NCBI GenBank assembly: GCA_001606155.1
Contig: LODT01000011.1
Coordinates: 434,001-498,000 of the forward strand
Direction of reading: 5' to 3'
Source of the DNA: Tieghemostelium lacteum
Lineage: Eukaryota; Evosea; Eumycetozoa; Dictyosteliales; Raperosteliaceae
Length of the DNA: 64,000 nt
Below, piece by piece: positions 52,095 through 63,435 of the stretch (position 1 is its first letter; every line of letters starts with the position of its first letter). Under the pieces are notes generated by a model. That model had not been told where the DNA came from, made no database searches, and saw only the letters and a list, made by a program, of their open reading frames with translations. The position numbers were made by a program, and so were the translations under genes.

Positions 52095-54332
52095 TTAAAT
52101 AATATTTGATGATTTATTATTTTTATAAAATTCATTAAAATCTAACATATAGGTTAAAGATATTGGATTTAAATCTTGATTAAATTTTAATAGAGAGATT
52201 TCAGATTGGAAAATATTTAATTGTTTAGTATATTCTTGATGAGTATTGTTTAGATGATTTCTATAGGTTTGTAATTCTTGAGCAATCATTTGAGTACTTT
52301 GTGATACCTTTTTTTGATTGTTTTGGATGGCAATGGTCAATTTAAAGAGATTATATTGTAGATTGGTAAATTTAATAATTTTACTCTGAAGTATTTTAAA
52401 TGCTTCATAGGTGGATTCGGAATTGGATAAAAAGGTTTTAGAAGAAATATCATGAAGATATTGAATGTGAGAGTCAATGAGTTGGTCCAAATCTTGGGCC
52501 TCTTGAATTTCTTTTACCAATTGTTTCCAAGAACATTCTAATACCTCAAACATTATATAGTATTGAAGATTTCTTAGAAATAGAATCATTTCATTCATTA
52601 ATAAATGAGATCTATGTATATCTTGATGAAAATCAGCCAAATATAATGATAGAGATCGCAGAGATTCTCCAGAGGCTCTAAACTTTCTCCAAATACTATT
52701 GAGTGAGAATTCCACTCTTTTTATACCCCACATGAAATGAAATATCTTTTTATATTTTACAATATCTGTTGATCTCAGTATGGTATTTAGAGGTGCATCT
52801 ACATGATAATCCAAAGAGAATATATCCCAACCAATAGATTTCTCTTTTGCCTCCAACAAGGAGATATCCAATCGATTCTTTAAATCTGGATCATCAAATT
52901 GTACATTTGAATTTCTAATGGCAGTTTCTAAACTATTTAAAAGTTTATGTCTCATCACCTCTTTAACAGGTTTAAGTAAATCCTCTCCAACCAAATCCAT
53001 TAGATACTGAATAAAGTCACCTTGACCCAATAACAAATATCTCTTTAGTGCCTTTAAATGATCTATAAATTTGAATTTCTCCAAGACAATCTTGAGTAAC
53101 CTTTCTGAACTTAATTTAGATACCTGATCAATAATGAGATCTAGTTCTGATAAATGTTCATAGTCTATAGAAACACCGCTGTTCGATCTATAATATTCCG
53201 GAGGTATATTATAATCTTTACCACTGAAAAACTCTTTCATGTAGTTTATAGATTTTCCAATAACCAATATTCTCTTGCTAATTATCAACGACAAGAAACA
53301 AGGTATTAGTTTGGGTGCCAATACAAATCTCTCCTTCCATATTCTTTCATTAGGTAGTGAATGGTTTTGTTGAATAAAAAACTCCTTGAATGGATCTTGT
53401 AAAATTCCTTCAAATATCCAAGTTTTTATCATTGCAAATACTGGTTGTGATGTTTTAATCTGAATAGTTTTAACCAAATCACATATAACCTGGTCACCAT
53501 GTTTAGATTGCATTTCAATTACTGATAGAATCTCACCACCTTTCATCTGATAACCAACACTATCAATCAATGATACAATAACCTTTAGTTTTTTTAATGG
53601 TTCTTGTATCCAAACAAACATTCTCTTTAATGTTAAATTTTCAATTTGATATTCTTTATCTGTTATTCTATTATTAATATTATTATTATTATTATGAATC
53701 ATTAATAAATTTCTATTAATTTGTGATTCCAATATTGTTATTAATCTATAAAATTCTACTAATTCATCATTAATTGATGAACAAAAACTCTATAATACAT
53801 ATATGTTAATAATCCAATATTATAATATACTATTTTTGTTTTTATACATACTTGATTGGTTAAACCTTTATTTTTAAAATCACTATTATTAACAAATTTT
53901 ATAACCTTTTTAAATAACCAACCAAATTCACCAAGTCTACCAATTAAGTCTCTTTTTGGTTTAGTTATTGATAGCTTTTTATCAATTACATAGGAATCTA
54001 ATTTATAATCAAATTTTATGTAGGTTCCATCTATACCTTGAAATACATATATAATATCTTTAACTAATAAATCCTCTTCTATATTTATTAAATTATTACT
54101 ATTAACTTTATTAAAAATTTAAGTTAAATATTTATTCTTTTAATGTATATTATGAACTTTTGAACCTACAATTTAATTGATCTTTAAATTTTATATTTAA
54201 ATTATTTGATGCAAAATCATCTGGCGATATAAAATTTGTTATAGCTGGTGTTAAATCTGTTACTAATTCATTTCTTTTTTTTAAAACTATTGGATCTTCT
54301 GTATTTAATATTGGTTTATTTACAAAGTTCAT
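52095..54332 (-). CDS. spc98: Gamma-tubulin complex component 3 (Spc98)
   Basis: Exons 54332-54170, 54105-53852 and 53789-52095 (introns 65 and 62 bp) join in frame to give 703 aa. It begins MNFVNKPILNTEDPIVLKKRNELV, then EEDLLVKDIIYVFQGIDGTYIKFD, KRDLIGRLGEFGWLFKKVIKFV (GCP N-terminal domain) and a C-terminal half with HALKRYLLLGQGDF-type sequence (HLKALKRYLLLGQGDFIQYLMD) and IFHFMWGIKRVEFSLNSIW, all diagnostic of GCP3. It nucleates microtubules at the centrosome together with GCP2 and gamma-tubulin. It is divergent from ndc80. Confidence 0.9.
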
Positions 54333-54477
54333 TTCCTACATCCACATTTACTTAAAAAAAAAAACTAAAAAATCATCAAAATTAAAAGACCGCCAAAATT
54401 TAAATGATTTCACAGTTTTAAATTTTATATTACTTTTGAAATTTTTGATTTTTTTTATTATTTATTAACGAATTAAA
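54333..54477. promoter_or_regulatory. Shared divergent promoter of spc98 and ndc80
   Basis: Only 145 bp separates the two start codons, too little for separate promoters of usual size. The DNA is AT-rich with an A run at 54353-54363 and a T run near 54450. Confidence 0.55.
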
Positions 54478-56340
54478 ATGAATAATAGACCATTATCACA
54501 AATTAATCCCAATTTACCACCTAGAGTATCAATAACAGGTAGAAAATCTATATCACAACCAAATAATAATAGACAATCTATGGGTACCAGTTTATTTGGT
54601 AATTCAATTGGTACCAGTAATAATGGTAGTATTAGAAATACAATAAATCCAGTACAATCAAGAGTATCAACAGCAGTTGGAAATAATAAACCTGGAACAG
54701 GTAGATCAATATCATTATCAATTAAACCACCAACTACCAAAACAGAAACCAGACCAATTAATGATAAAAACTTTCAACAACAATGTATACTTAAACTTAC
54801 ACATTACCTCGCCAATGAGAAGAGACCTTATCCAAGTCAAATCAGTAAGAAATCTTTACTTTCACCATCAGCAAAAGAATTTTTTAGTATTGTTGAATTC
54901 CTTGCTATTCAATATGACCCCAATTTTAAAATGTCAGCAAAACCTGATGAGGATATAGTCAATTTCTTTAAACAGGTTCGTTATCCTTTCAATATAAGTA
55001 AGAGTGCATTGTCAGCTGTGGGTTCACCTCACACATGGCCAGTGTTGTTAGCAGCTTTAGTTTGGCTGGTGGAGATTTTAGAAATGTCAGAAGCTGAGTC
55101 TGAATTGGACCCTAACTGGGAACAGTTGAGTGGCGATGTATTGGATCAAGATCTTGAAGAAAGATGTTTTTACAGTCAATATGTCATCAAGTCCTATGAG
55201 ACCTATCTCAGTGGTGATGATTTGGCAATGGTTGAAAGTCAGTTAGAAATGAGATTTGATGAGAAGGAAAATAGATTAACAGATTACATTGATGCCAGTG
55301 AACAGAGACAAAAGCAACTTAAAGAGGAAAGTGATCAATTGAATAGATATCTCCAGGAGCCTGATCTCCAAGAACTACAAAAAAAGAAAGAAATGATCAA
55401 TGAAGATCTCAATAAATTCTCTAAACTCATCAATGAACTGGAATTACACAAACTTCAATATGAAAAGAGAATTGCAGCCAGACAACAAGAATTGGAAAAC
55501 AGAGAATTGGAACATCAAAATCTGATAGAGAAAAAGAAACAATTAGAAGGTATTATTCTAGATCAACAATCTAAACTTGTAGATGGAAAGAAAATGGATA
55601 GAGATAGAACTCAGTTAAAAGATGATATTTCAAAGGTACAAACTGAAAAGTCTCGTACTGAAAAACAAAAATCCTCGTTAATCACTGGTATTCAGACTAG
55701 TATCTCTGCAATAGAAGATCAGATTCAACAGTATAATGAAGTGTGTCGTAGAATTCAACCGGTATTCGATGAGGCAAAACTAAAGAAATCCGACTACCAA
55801 ATTGATTTCCATTGTCTACAGGACACTGAAAGAATACATTTTAGCGACCGTAAACCCATTAGTAAAAACTTTAAGTCTCTTATGGATGGGTTCACTGTAA
55901 AGAATCAACAGTTACAAGAGGAGATGACTAGACAGGCTGTGGAACTAAAGAAAATACTCGAACAGATTACAGATAAGACTCAACAAGCTAAAATCATTGA
56001 ACAACGTTTGAATACCTTGGAACTAAATCTTCAGAGAGAAAAAGAAAAACATGCCAAAGAACTTCAACAATTGGAGAAAAAAGTAGAAACACTCCAAAAA
56101 ACCAATAGAAAATTAAAAGAAGATACAAAATCTTATCTAGAGAATTCACATCGTTCATTGGACTCCTATCAAGAAGAATATGATCAAATTCAATCTCAAC
56201 TCTCTAAACAACATGAAATCATAAAAAATCAAATGATTCAAAATGTTGAAAAAATTCTCTCTCATCAAGCCTATGTTCAAGATATCATTTCATCATTACA
56301 TGAAACTATTAAAGTTCCTGATTTTAATTTATATAAATAA
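54478..56340 (+). CDS. ndc80: Kinetochore protein Ndc80/Hec1
   Basis: A 620-aa single-exon protein. A basic, Ser/Thr-rich disordered tail (about 1-95) carries phosphorylatable Ser and Arg (RVSITGRKSIS). The calponin-homology domain spans about 100-215 (PINDKNFQQQCILKLTHYL, YPSQISKKSLLSPSAKEFFSIVEFL, VRYPFNISKSALSAVGSPHTWPVLLAALVWLVE). A long coiled coil runs from about 255 to 610, with a loop near 420-450. Ndc80 binds microtubules in the outer kinetochore. The family length (about 640 aa) is matched. Confidence 0.95.
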   Translation: MNNRPLSQINPNLPPRVSITGRKSISQPNNNRQSMGTSLFGNSIGTSNNGSIRNTINPVQSRVSTAVGNNKPGTGRSISLSIKPPTTKTETRPINDKNFQQQCILKLTHYLANEKRPYPSQISKKSLLSPSAKEFFSIVEFLAIQYDPNFKMSAKPDEDIVNFFKQVRYPFNISKSALSAVGSPHTWPVLLAALVWLVEILEMSEAESELDPNWEQLSGDVLDQDLEERCFYSQYVIKSYETYLSGDDLAMVESQLEMRFDEKENRLTDYIDASEQRQKQLKEESDQLNRYLQEPDLQELQKKKEMINEDLNKFSKLINELELHKLQYEKRIAARQQELENRELEHQNLIEKKKQLEGIILDQQSKLVDGKKMDRDRTQLKDDISKVQTEKSRTEKQKSSLITGIQTSISAIEDQIQQYNEVCRRIQPVFDEAKLKKSDYQIDFHCLQDTERIHFSDRKPISKNFKSLMDGFTVKNQQLQEEMTRQAVELKKILEQITDKTQQAKIIEQRLNTLELNLQREKEKHAKELQQLEKKVETLQKTNRKLKEDTKSYLENSHRSLDSYQEEYDQIQSQLSKQHEIIKNQMIQNVEKILSHQAYVQDIISSLHETIKVPDFNLYK

Positions 56341-56481
56341 ATTAAATTAATTAAAAAATTGTAAATATATTTAAATTTCTAAGAAAAAAAAAATCATTTT
56401 TCTCAAGATAAAATAATATCAGAAAAAAATAACTTTTCAAATCAAAGATTTTTTTTTTAAAATGTTATCAATTTTAAACTA

Positions 56482-57432
56482 ATGATGAGCAGTAATAAAG
56501 AGAAAAATTATTATGGTGAAAAAAATTGCTCAATAATATATAACAATAAAAATGGTGTAATGGTATCTTGTAAGAATAAATCCTATTTTGAACATTCAGA
56601 AACGGGTGAATTACTTTGTGGTGTTCATTCAAAGAAATATAAAAAAATGGTGAAGGATTTAAAAAAGAGGGATAAAGGAGATGCTCAAAGAATATTATTG
56701 GAGAAATATAGAGATGAAGATACATTGATTGAGAGTTTTAGAGTGGAAAATGAAACTAATGGGAAAAAAGGTACAGTTGTATTATCAAGATTACAAATGA
56801 TGCATGCACCTGATGATATAGCTGGTTACAGAAAGGTATTTCCAAATTTTAAACATGGTCCTAGAAAAGATGGGTTAGGTATGCCTTCTCTATCACCCAT
56901 GTCATTGGGACCTGTTGAACATGGTCAACCTGTAGTACCAGTATCATTAAACATTGAGAACTTTCATCAGGGTAGTAAATGCTTTCAAAAGGATTTAGAG
57001 AGTGATGGTAAGACGGTTGGAAAGACCTATGAGGAATCTCGTAATAAAATGTTTCAAGATTCTGAACCTCACAGACACAAATACAAAGATGGTAAAGGTA
57101 AACCACTGCTACCATTGTTCTTTGTTTGGATTGATTCTAAATCCAAACAACATTATCTCAATGCACTTCAATGTAGACAATTCTATTGTAATTTCTATGA
57201 ACGTTTAGTAAGTCAACAAGATGACTTTAAAAAACTTCAACAATTAAAAAACTCTGGTGTTAATCTACAAATTATTGGATATGATGCCAGACCTGTTAAA
57301 CCTGATGATATTCTACTAGAATATCAAAATACCAAATTACCATTTGGACATGAATTGGTATTAGCTACCATGTTGTGGTTTGATGATCCTCAACAATATC
57401 CTTGGAGAAAATTTAAAACTTTTGATTTCTAA
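56482..57432 (+). CDS. Conserved-looking protein of unknown function
   Basis: A 316-aa single-exon protein. The N-terminus MMSSNKEKNYYGEKNCSIIYNNKNGVMVSCKNKSYFEHSETGELLCGVHSKKYKKM resembles a small Cys/His zinc module (C, C, C and H). The central and C-terminal part has the dense, non-repetitive make-up of a globular domain: KTYEESRNKMFQDSEPHRHKYK, LLPLFFVWIDSKSKQHYLNALQCRQFYCNFYERLV, INLQIIGYDARPV-like and LPFGHELVLATMLWF. I have a vague impression of proteins from large DNA viruses, but cannot name a family. It has no targeting signal. Confidence 0.6.
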   Translation: MMSSNKEKNYYGEKNCSIIYNNKNGVMVSCKNKSYFEHSETGELLCGVHSKKYKKMVKDLKKRDKGDAQRILLEKYRDEDTLIESFRVENETNGKKGTVVLSRLQMMHAPDDIAGYRKVFPNFKHGPRKDGLGMPSLSPMSLGPVEHGQPVVPVSLNIENFHQGSKCFQKDLESDGKTVGKTYEESRNKMFQDSEPHRHKYKDGKGKPLLPLFFVWIDSKSKQHYLNALQCRQFYCNFYERLVSQQDDFKKLQQLKNSGVNLQIIGYDARPVKPDDILLEYQNTKLPFGHELVLATMLWFDDPQQYPWRKFKTFDF

Positions 57433-57915
57433 AATCTATAATCATTATTATTGTTATTAATTATTTTATTTTTTCCATCTATTCTGATCTCTCTCTATAA
57501 CCTATATACGATACTACTAAACTCCTTTTTTTTTTGATGTTTATATAAATATTTAAAAAAATAAAGTTACCATGTTAATTCAACCTATGATTTGAAATTT
57601 ATTTTCAAGGTAAAAATAATTAGCTACCATCTATATTTGTATATTTGCATTTGTTTGTTGTTGTATTGTATTGTTATTGTGTTATTGTGTTATATATATA
57701 TATATTATAATAATAATAAGAAAATAATATTATGATTAGGATTTCAAATTTCTTTTTTTATATGAATAACTATATTTTTATTGAATATTAAGTACCATCA
57801 ATATTAACTATAAAACCATCTAAAATTGTTGAAAGTAAACCTATATTTATTGTATGATTATTATTTATTAATCTAGATATTTATAATTCAATTGAAATTA
57901 ATACAATTCCTAAAT
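57433..57915. other. Intergenic spacer with a possible extra 3' exon
   Basis: About 480 bp between convergent genes, AT-rich with TA repeats at 57691-57715. On minus, the region 57860-57780 holds a short open stretch after a good acceptor (ATAAATATAG) that could be a 3' exon of the small gene at 57916. Otherwise nothing. Confidence 0.3.
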
Positions 57916-58167
57916 CTATGAAAGAATGTGTGGTGGTTTTAACATAACATACTGTTGTTTTGAATTTACTGAATTTAAAAAACTTATATTTGAATGATTA
58001 TTATTATTTGTGGATGTTGTTGGGGTTGCAGATTTTGTACTATTTTGTAAAAGTATCGATGTTGAAAAACTGTTATTATTTATACATTGTGTGAAGGTTC
58101 TTTTACTTCCACTACTCAGATTTGAACTTTTTAATAGTTGTCTACCACATTTACTTATTTGATTCAT
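57916..58167 (-). CDS. Small putative mitochondrial protein
   Basis: An 83-aa frame starting at ATG 58167. The N-terminus MNQISKCGRQLLKSSNLSSGSKRTFTQ has spaced basic and no acidic residues, as in mitochondrial presequences. A Thr/Asn-rich stretch follows, then NSKQQYVMLKPPHILS. A consensus donor GTATGT inside QQ|YVM and an acceptor near 57856 would replace the last 13 residues with FTFNNFRWFYS; I cannot choose between the forms. Not assigned to a family. Confidence 0.45.
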   Translation of the reverse strand: MNQISKCGRQLLKSSNLSSGSKRTFTQCINNNSFSTSILLQNSTKSATPTTSTNNNNHSNISFLNSVNSKQQYVMLKPPHILS

Positions 58168-58591
58168 TCTCTATACTATGATCAAAATATGACAAAATGA
58201 AAAAACCTCGTTTTTTAGTAAAAAAAATTTAAAAAAAAACTTATGAACTTTGTAACGTTTAAAGTTCACATAGAGTTCACTTCAAATCTTTTATAAATAA
58301 CCAGTATTAATAATAATTTAAAAAGAAAAGTGAAATAAAAAGTTCAAATTTTTTATACTTGATAATTTGGATGATATAGATGAACATAAGAAATTTTGTT
58401 TATAAAAATTTAAATTTTTGTTTTTTTTTTTTTTGTAATTTTTATAAATTTGTTTTGTTTTGAAATATAACATTTTAAAGGGTTAAAAATAGAAGTAGGA
58501 ATGATTATAATTTCTATCAAATATAAATAGAAAATATTAATTATATAATAAAACAATAGAAACAACAGATAAAAATATTTTTGGAACCAGT
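58168..58591. promoter_or_regulatory. Divergent upstream region of pkaC
   Basis: About 420 bp with two T runs (58422-58434 and nearby) and an A/T-rich leader up to the pkaC ATG at 58592. PKA-C expression is strongly regulated in D. discoideum development, but no specific site is recognisable by eye. Confidence 0.35.
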
Positions 58592-60379
58592 ATGAATAAA
58601 ATGGATATTAAAGCCATGACTAATTCATATGACAAGATACAGGAAGAAGATGAAGGAGGTGAAGAAGATAAAAAGAAATTAAAGTCATCTAGAGGTACAA
58701 ATGAATTTATACATCCTGGTAGTAGTAATAATAATAATAATAATAACAATAATAGTAATAATAGTCCAGTATCATCTGCTGCTGATGGTTTAATTCGTAT
58801 GGATATAGAAGAGAAACATACTTATCAACAACATCAACAACAACAACAACAACCATCAACACCTAGAGGTGAAGGTTTACTTCAAACTAATAATTTTAAT
58901 AGTTTTGGTAATTTTGTGAATCCTTTAGGTAAATTAAATTCAAATACAGCTGTTACATCGGGATATGACCAACATCACCAACAACAACCTAAAATGACAG
59001 GTTTTTCATCATTGTTGACTAAACCAAATTTAAATATAAAACAACAACATTCAAGTTCACTTCCACTTAGTAGTTCACCATCACAGTTAACACAACATCT
59101 AATGTCATCTGCAAATACATCTACTACTACTACTACTACAACTACAACAACAAGTACAACAACAAACACAACTACAACCAATACAACATCACCATTAATA
59201 ACAACAAATGCATTAAATAATTATTATATACCAGCACCAAAGAATGCTAGAGAAAGATTAAAAGAATTTAAACAAATTAGAGTCATTGGAACTGGTACTT
59301 TTGGTAAAGTTTATTTGGTTCAAAATATAAATGATAAACGTTTCTATGCAATGAAATGTTTAAATAAGGCAAATGTAGTTCAATTGAAACAAGTGGAACA
59401 TTTAAATTCTGAAAAATCCATTTTAGCTTCAGTTAATCATCCATTTATTGTTAATTTGTATGTTTCTATTAATAATTATTTAAAAATAGACTTAGAGAGA
59501 GAAAGGAGGGAAAATTTTTTTTTTTAAAACACACCACACACACACACTCTCTCTTAAACACCTACTCTCTCAAGTTTTTATTCTAATTTCCTATATCATA
59601 TTAATATTTATTATAATCTCTTCACTAGGTATCAAGCATTTCAAGATGAAGTTAAATTATATTTATTATTTGAATATGTTGCAGGTGGTGAAGTTTTCAC
59701 ACATCTAAGAAAAACATGTAAATTCAGTAATTCAGTTGCCAAATTCTATGCAGCCGAGATTATTTTGGCATTGGAATTTCTTCACAAACAAAATATAGTC
59801 TATAGGGATTTGAAACCAGAGAATCTACTGATTGACACTGATGGACATATAAAGATTACTGATTTTGGATTTGCTAAACGTGTAGAAGATCGTACATTTA
59901 CACTCTGTGGAACACCAGAATACCTGGCACCTGAAGTCATTCAATCTAAAGGACATGGTAAAGCTGTAGATTGGTGGGCACTTGGTATACTGATATTTGA
60001 AATGTTGGCTGGATATCCACCATTTTACGATGACGATACTTTTGTCATTTACAATAAGATCTTGGCAGGTCGTATTACATTTCCCATTGGATTTGATTTG
60101 GATGCTAAAGATCTAATCAAGAGACTTTTGACTGCTGATAGAACTCGTCGTTTGGGTGCACTAAGAGATGGTGCTCAAGATGTTAAAAATCATCGTTGGT
60201 TTGTAGATATCAATTGGGATGATCTCTATCAGAGAAAATATAAAGGACCATTTGTTCCAAATATTCAACATCAAGGTGATTCCAGTAATTTTGAATACTA
60301 TGATGAAGAACCAATGATTGATGATCCTCCACCTCCTGATTTTGTTGATCCCTATGCTCATTATTTTAAAGACTTTTAA
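58592..60379 (+). CDS. pkaC: cAMP-dependent protein kinase catalytic subunit
   Basis: Exons 58592-59457 and 59629-60379 are joined by a 171-bp intron (GTATGT...CACTAG) to give 538 aa. The first 215 residues are Asn/Gln/Thr-rich low-complexity sequence typical of the dictyostelid enzyme. The kinase domain has a Gly-loop GTGTFGKV (about 232), the ATP Lys in FYAMKCL (about 255), YRDLKPENLL (about 347), DFGFAK (about 366) and LCGTPEYLAPEVIQSKGHGKAVDWWALG. The AGC-kinase tail ends in FKDF, the hydrophobic motif. PKA-C is the central activator of aggregation, spore formation and culmination. All catalytic residues are present. Confidence 0.96.
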
Positions 60380-60661
60380 TAACACAAAAACATCAATTAT
60401 TTCAAATAATAATAATAATGATGTTTTAATATTTGTAAATACCCCCCATCCTTCTCCTAATCAATTCGTTAACAATTTTCAAAAAAAAAAAATAACCAAA
60501 TTTAGTAGTAAATTTAAATTAAAACAAACATTTAAACAACAACAACAACAACAACAAAAAAGATATGTTATATATATAAACTTATAAATAAAAAATGATT
60601 ATAATTTTTTGGTTTTTTTTTTTTAAAATATCTAAATAGTTTCTACTGCTTTCTTTGATAA
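60380..60661. other. 3' region of pkaC
   Basis: About 280 bp after the pkaC stop. A (CAA)n repeat at about 60536-60556 and an AATAAA signal near 60586 suggest UTR. No gene seen. Confidence 0.35.
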
Positions 60662-62305
60662 ATGACACTTCCACATTATTTAATACAACATATCCTACAA
60701 GATATATTAAATATAAATGAAAATCTAATTAGAAACAAATTAAACTTTATATATATGTTTATAAATAAATATACATTGATATCAAAAATATGGAATAAAG
60801 AGATATTTCCTAAACTAACATTAGGATGGTCAATTGGTTTTGGCACACATTTTAGTAAACTAATGAATCAAATTTCATTATTTACACAGACTGTAAAACT
60901 ATTAAAAAGCTATAGATTTAATATTGGTAACTGTGGATTGGATTATAGATTTGATGGAGATCTTCCACAACATGCATTAAATACAGTTAGAGATATAGTA
61001 AGAACCATTACAATTTCATACCAAAATCTTGATTCTATTAAAGAGTATACTCAATTAAATCGAATTAATATAGTACATAATGGTGAAAATCAAAATATTA
61101 TATTACCCACTCATAATGATGATAAGAACTCAGTAACCTATCATCTAAATACTAAAAATAGTGTAGCATTATCAACTGATATATTCAAACAACCATTTAC
61201 ATCTCTATATCTAACATGTAGAATTAGCAAACCAACCTCAAATCTATCAACATCTATAGAATATAGTAACACAATTAAACAAGTTGATATTAATCAGCTG
61301 ATAATTGAGCCCAGTGTCTTGGTAAACATTCTCCAAAAATTACCATCACTAGAGGTTCTACAGATATTCTATTCAACAAGAAGGGATATAAATAATGATT
61401 TAATTTTTATGGTATTTGATTGTTTAAGTTCTGTTGATGTCGCATCACCACTAAACAATCTGAAAAAACTAAATATTCAAGGATCAAAAACTCCGATGAA
61501 TAATGTTATTAAATTACTTAACCGTACTAAATGTCTAGATATTGAAATTGTAATATTTGGATATTTATTATCCAATTTAGATAAGGAACTATATGAACAA
61601 ACTATTGATAATACATCTACTCAATCATTTAAATTTCACCAGGTTCATCCATTTTCCAATATTGGTAAATTTGATGAACATTTTTCATTTTTCCATATTT
61701 GGAAAGATAGTAGTAAACTGAAATCTATAACATTCTCTGAATGTACTTTTAAAATTCATCCATTGAATAAGAATCCATTTGAAAATTTGAAATCATTTGA
61801 TTTCTATCTACCTGGTATTTCAAATGGATTTGAAGAGATTATAAAACCACTTCTCGCGAGTGCACCAAATCTTGAAGCTTTGGAATGGAGATATGATATG
61901 GAGTTTGAGGATTTTATATCTCTGTTAAATCATAAGGGAAAGATTAGAGATTTATCAGTTTACTCTGTAATCTTAAATGATTCGGATTTAACAGTTCAAG
62001 ATATATCCTCATTAACTAATGCCATTGGAAATAATAGCTCACTAGTGAATTTGGATTTCCAATTTGATGATTGTGCTCCTTTAACATATGAATTCTTTAG
62101 CATTCTATGCGATATTCTATCTAGAAATCATAATCTAGTTACGTTATCAATTCCAACACAATCCTATAATATTAGTTCTAGTCTCACTTCCAATCAAATT
62201 GAACACATTAAAACAATCTTATCCAATAATCACACTATTACCAAAATCAACAATACCTCTGCTGAATTACAAGATATACTCAAAACTTTCTTTATTAATA
62301 TTTAA
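60662..62305 (+). CDS. Dictyostelid F-box-like/leucine-rich family protein
   Basis: A 547-aa single-exon protein, the third member of the family in the window. The start MTLPHYLIQHILQDILNINENLI...YTLISKIWNKEIFPKLTLGW is the F-box-like segment (L-P-I-L-I and K-W/IWN-x-I-P). The rest is irregular leucine-rich repeat sequence (LKKLNIQGSKTPMNNVIKLL, LEALEWRYDMEFEDFISLL, SSLTNAIGNNSSLVNLDFQF). It is complete, in contrast to the frame-broken copy at 12735. Function unknown beyond the inferred adaptor role. Confidence 0.75.
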   Translation: MTLPHYLIQHILQDILNINENLIRNKLNFIYMFINKYTLISKIWNKEIFPKLTLGWSIGFGTHFSKLMNQISLFTQTVKLLKSYRFNIGNCGLDYRFDGDLPQHALNTVRDIVRTITISYQNLDSIKEYTQLNRINIVHNGENQNIILPTHNDDKNSVTYHLNTKNSVALSTDIFKQPFTSLYLTCRISKPTSNLSTSIEYSNTIKQVDINQLIIEPSVLVNILQKLPSLEVLQIFYSTRRDINNDLIFMVFDCLSSVDVASPLNNLKKLNIQGSKTPMNNVIKLLNRTKCLDIEIVIFGYLLSNLDKELYEQTIDNTSTQSFKFHQVHPFSNIGKFDEHFSFFHIWKDSSKLKSITFSECTFKIHPLNKNPFENLKSFDFYLPGISNGFEEIIKPLLASAPNLEALEWRYDMEFEDFISLLNHKGKIRDLSVYSVILNDSDLTVQDISSLTNAIGNNSSLVNLDFQFDDCAPLTYEFFSILCDILSRNHNLVTLSIPTQSYNISSSLTSNQIEHIKTILSNNHTITKINNTSAELQDILKTFFINI

Positions 62306-62451
62306 TTTGTAAATATAAACATAAAAAAAGAAGATCAAAAATAGCATGAAGAATCAAGATCATATGTATATGATAGTTTATTTCTGTATCTTTTTTTTGT
62401 TTTTAAATTTTCTTATTTTTTACAATTTGATCTATTAATCTATTGTAAAAT

Positions 62452-63435
62452 TTATAGTAATAGAGATAAGGTTGCAATTGAAACTACAACAGTTGAAATG
62501 ATAGAGCTAAATACTTTAACTGCAGAGCTATGGTTTCCAGTAGTTTCTTCTTCACCTTCTTCACTATTGTAGAGGTTACCTTCATTTGAACTATTTTCAG
62601 TTTTTTTCTTTTCCTCTTCATCAATATCTTGTCTTGATTTTTCTTTAATCATCTTTGGAATACTAACAGATTTGGAATCTTGAACAATTGTTACATTACC
62701 CAATTGTTTACCATCTGAATCGGTAACAGTCATACTGTAATCAGCAACCACCAAAGTGGATTCTGGCATCTTCTTTAATGGTTTCTTTGTAAACATTACA
62801 TTGGCACAACTGTAATAGTAATCTCCTTTACCACATCTAGTATCAAAAGTCAATTGGAAGTAACCATAAGAAGTGTCACCAACCCAAGCCATATTATCCT
62901 TCAATTTCTTATTTTCAGAGAATTTAGTGGTAATCTCAACTGCATAATAAGATCCATTGGCTAACATTTCATTTTGATTAAATGTAATAATTTGAATACC
63001 AGTGTTGGTAATTGCAGCATCTAAATTTTGATTCTCTGGGAAGAATTGAAGAGTATAGGTATTGGCAGTACAATTACTTGTTAAATCAAAATCCATTAAT
63101 GCTTCAAATTGATAAATTAATAATTCATAACCTTCATTAAATTCAACTAAACTATATTTTTTTAAAATGATTGAATAATAGTAAGTATTTTAACTACACA
63201 TTTTGATATTTTTCTCCTTTTTAGGATATTATTGTATTGTTGTTGACAGAGATACCTACTTTACTGATTGATCAGTACTTTTTCTTTTTTCACAAGCTTT
63301 CTTTTGAATACAATGTTTATTATCATCTTTAGAACATTCAACTCTTGCAATTGGTTTCATTAAACCAGCTTGTGCATTTACATAACTACTTATACAAAGT
63401 ACTATTACTAAACATATTATTATTTTTTTAAACAT
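62452..63435 (-). CDS. Secreted, probably GPI-anchored protein
   Basis: Exons 63435-63260 and 63151-62452 join across a 108-bp intron (GTAGGT...ATATAG) to give 291 aa. Signal peptide at about 1-24 (MFKKIIIICLVIVLCISSYV). The N-terminal Cys-containing stretch VECSKDDNKHCIQKKACEKRK is followed by a beta-rich domain (ANTYTLQFFPENQNLDAAI, YGYFQLTFDTRCGKGDYYYSC). A Glu/Lys-rich stalk leads to VKVFSSIISTVVVSIATLSLLL, a hydrophobic tail without a basic end, as in GPI signals. The donor GTAGGT follows two bases of a codon and keeps frame. No known domain recognised. Confidence 0.72.
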
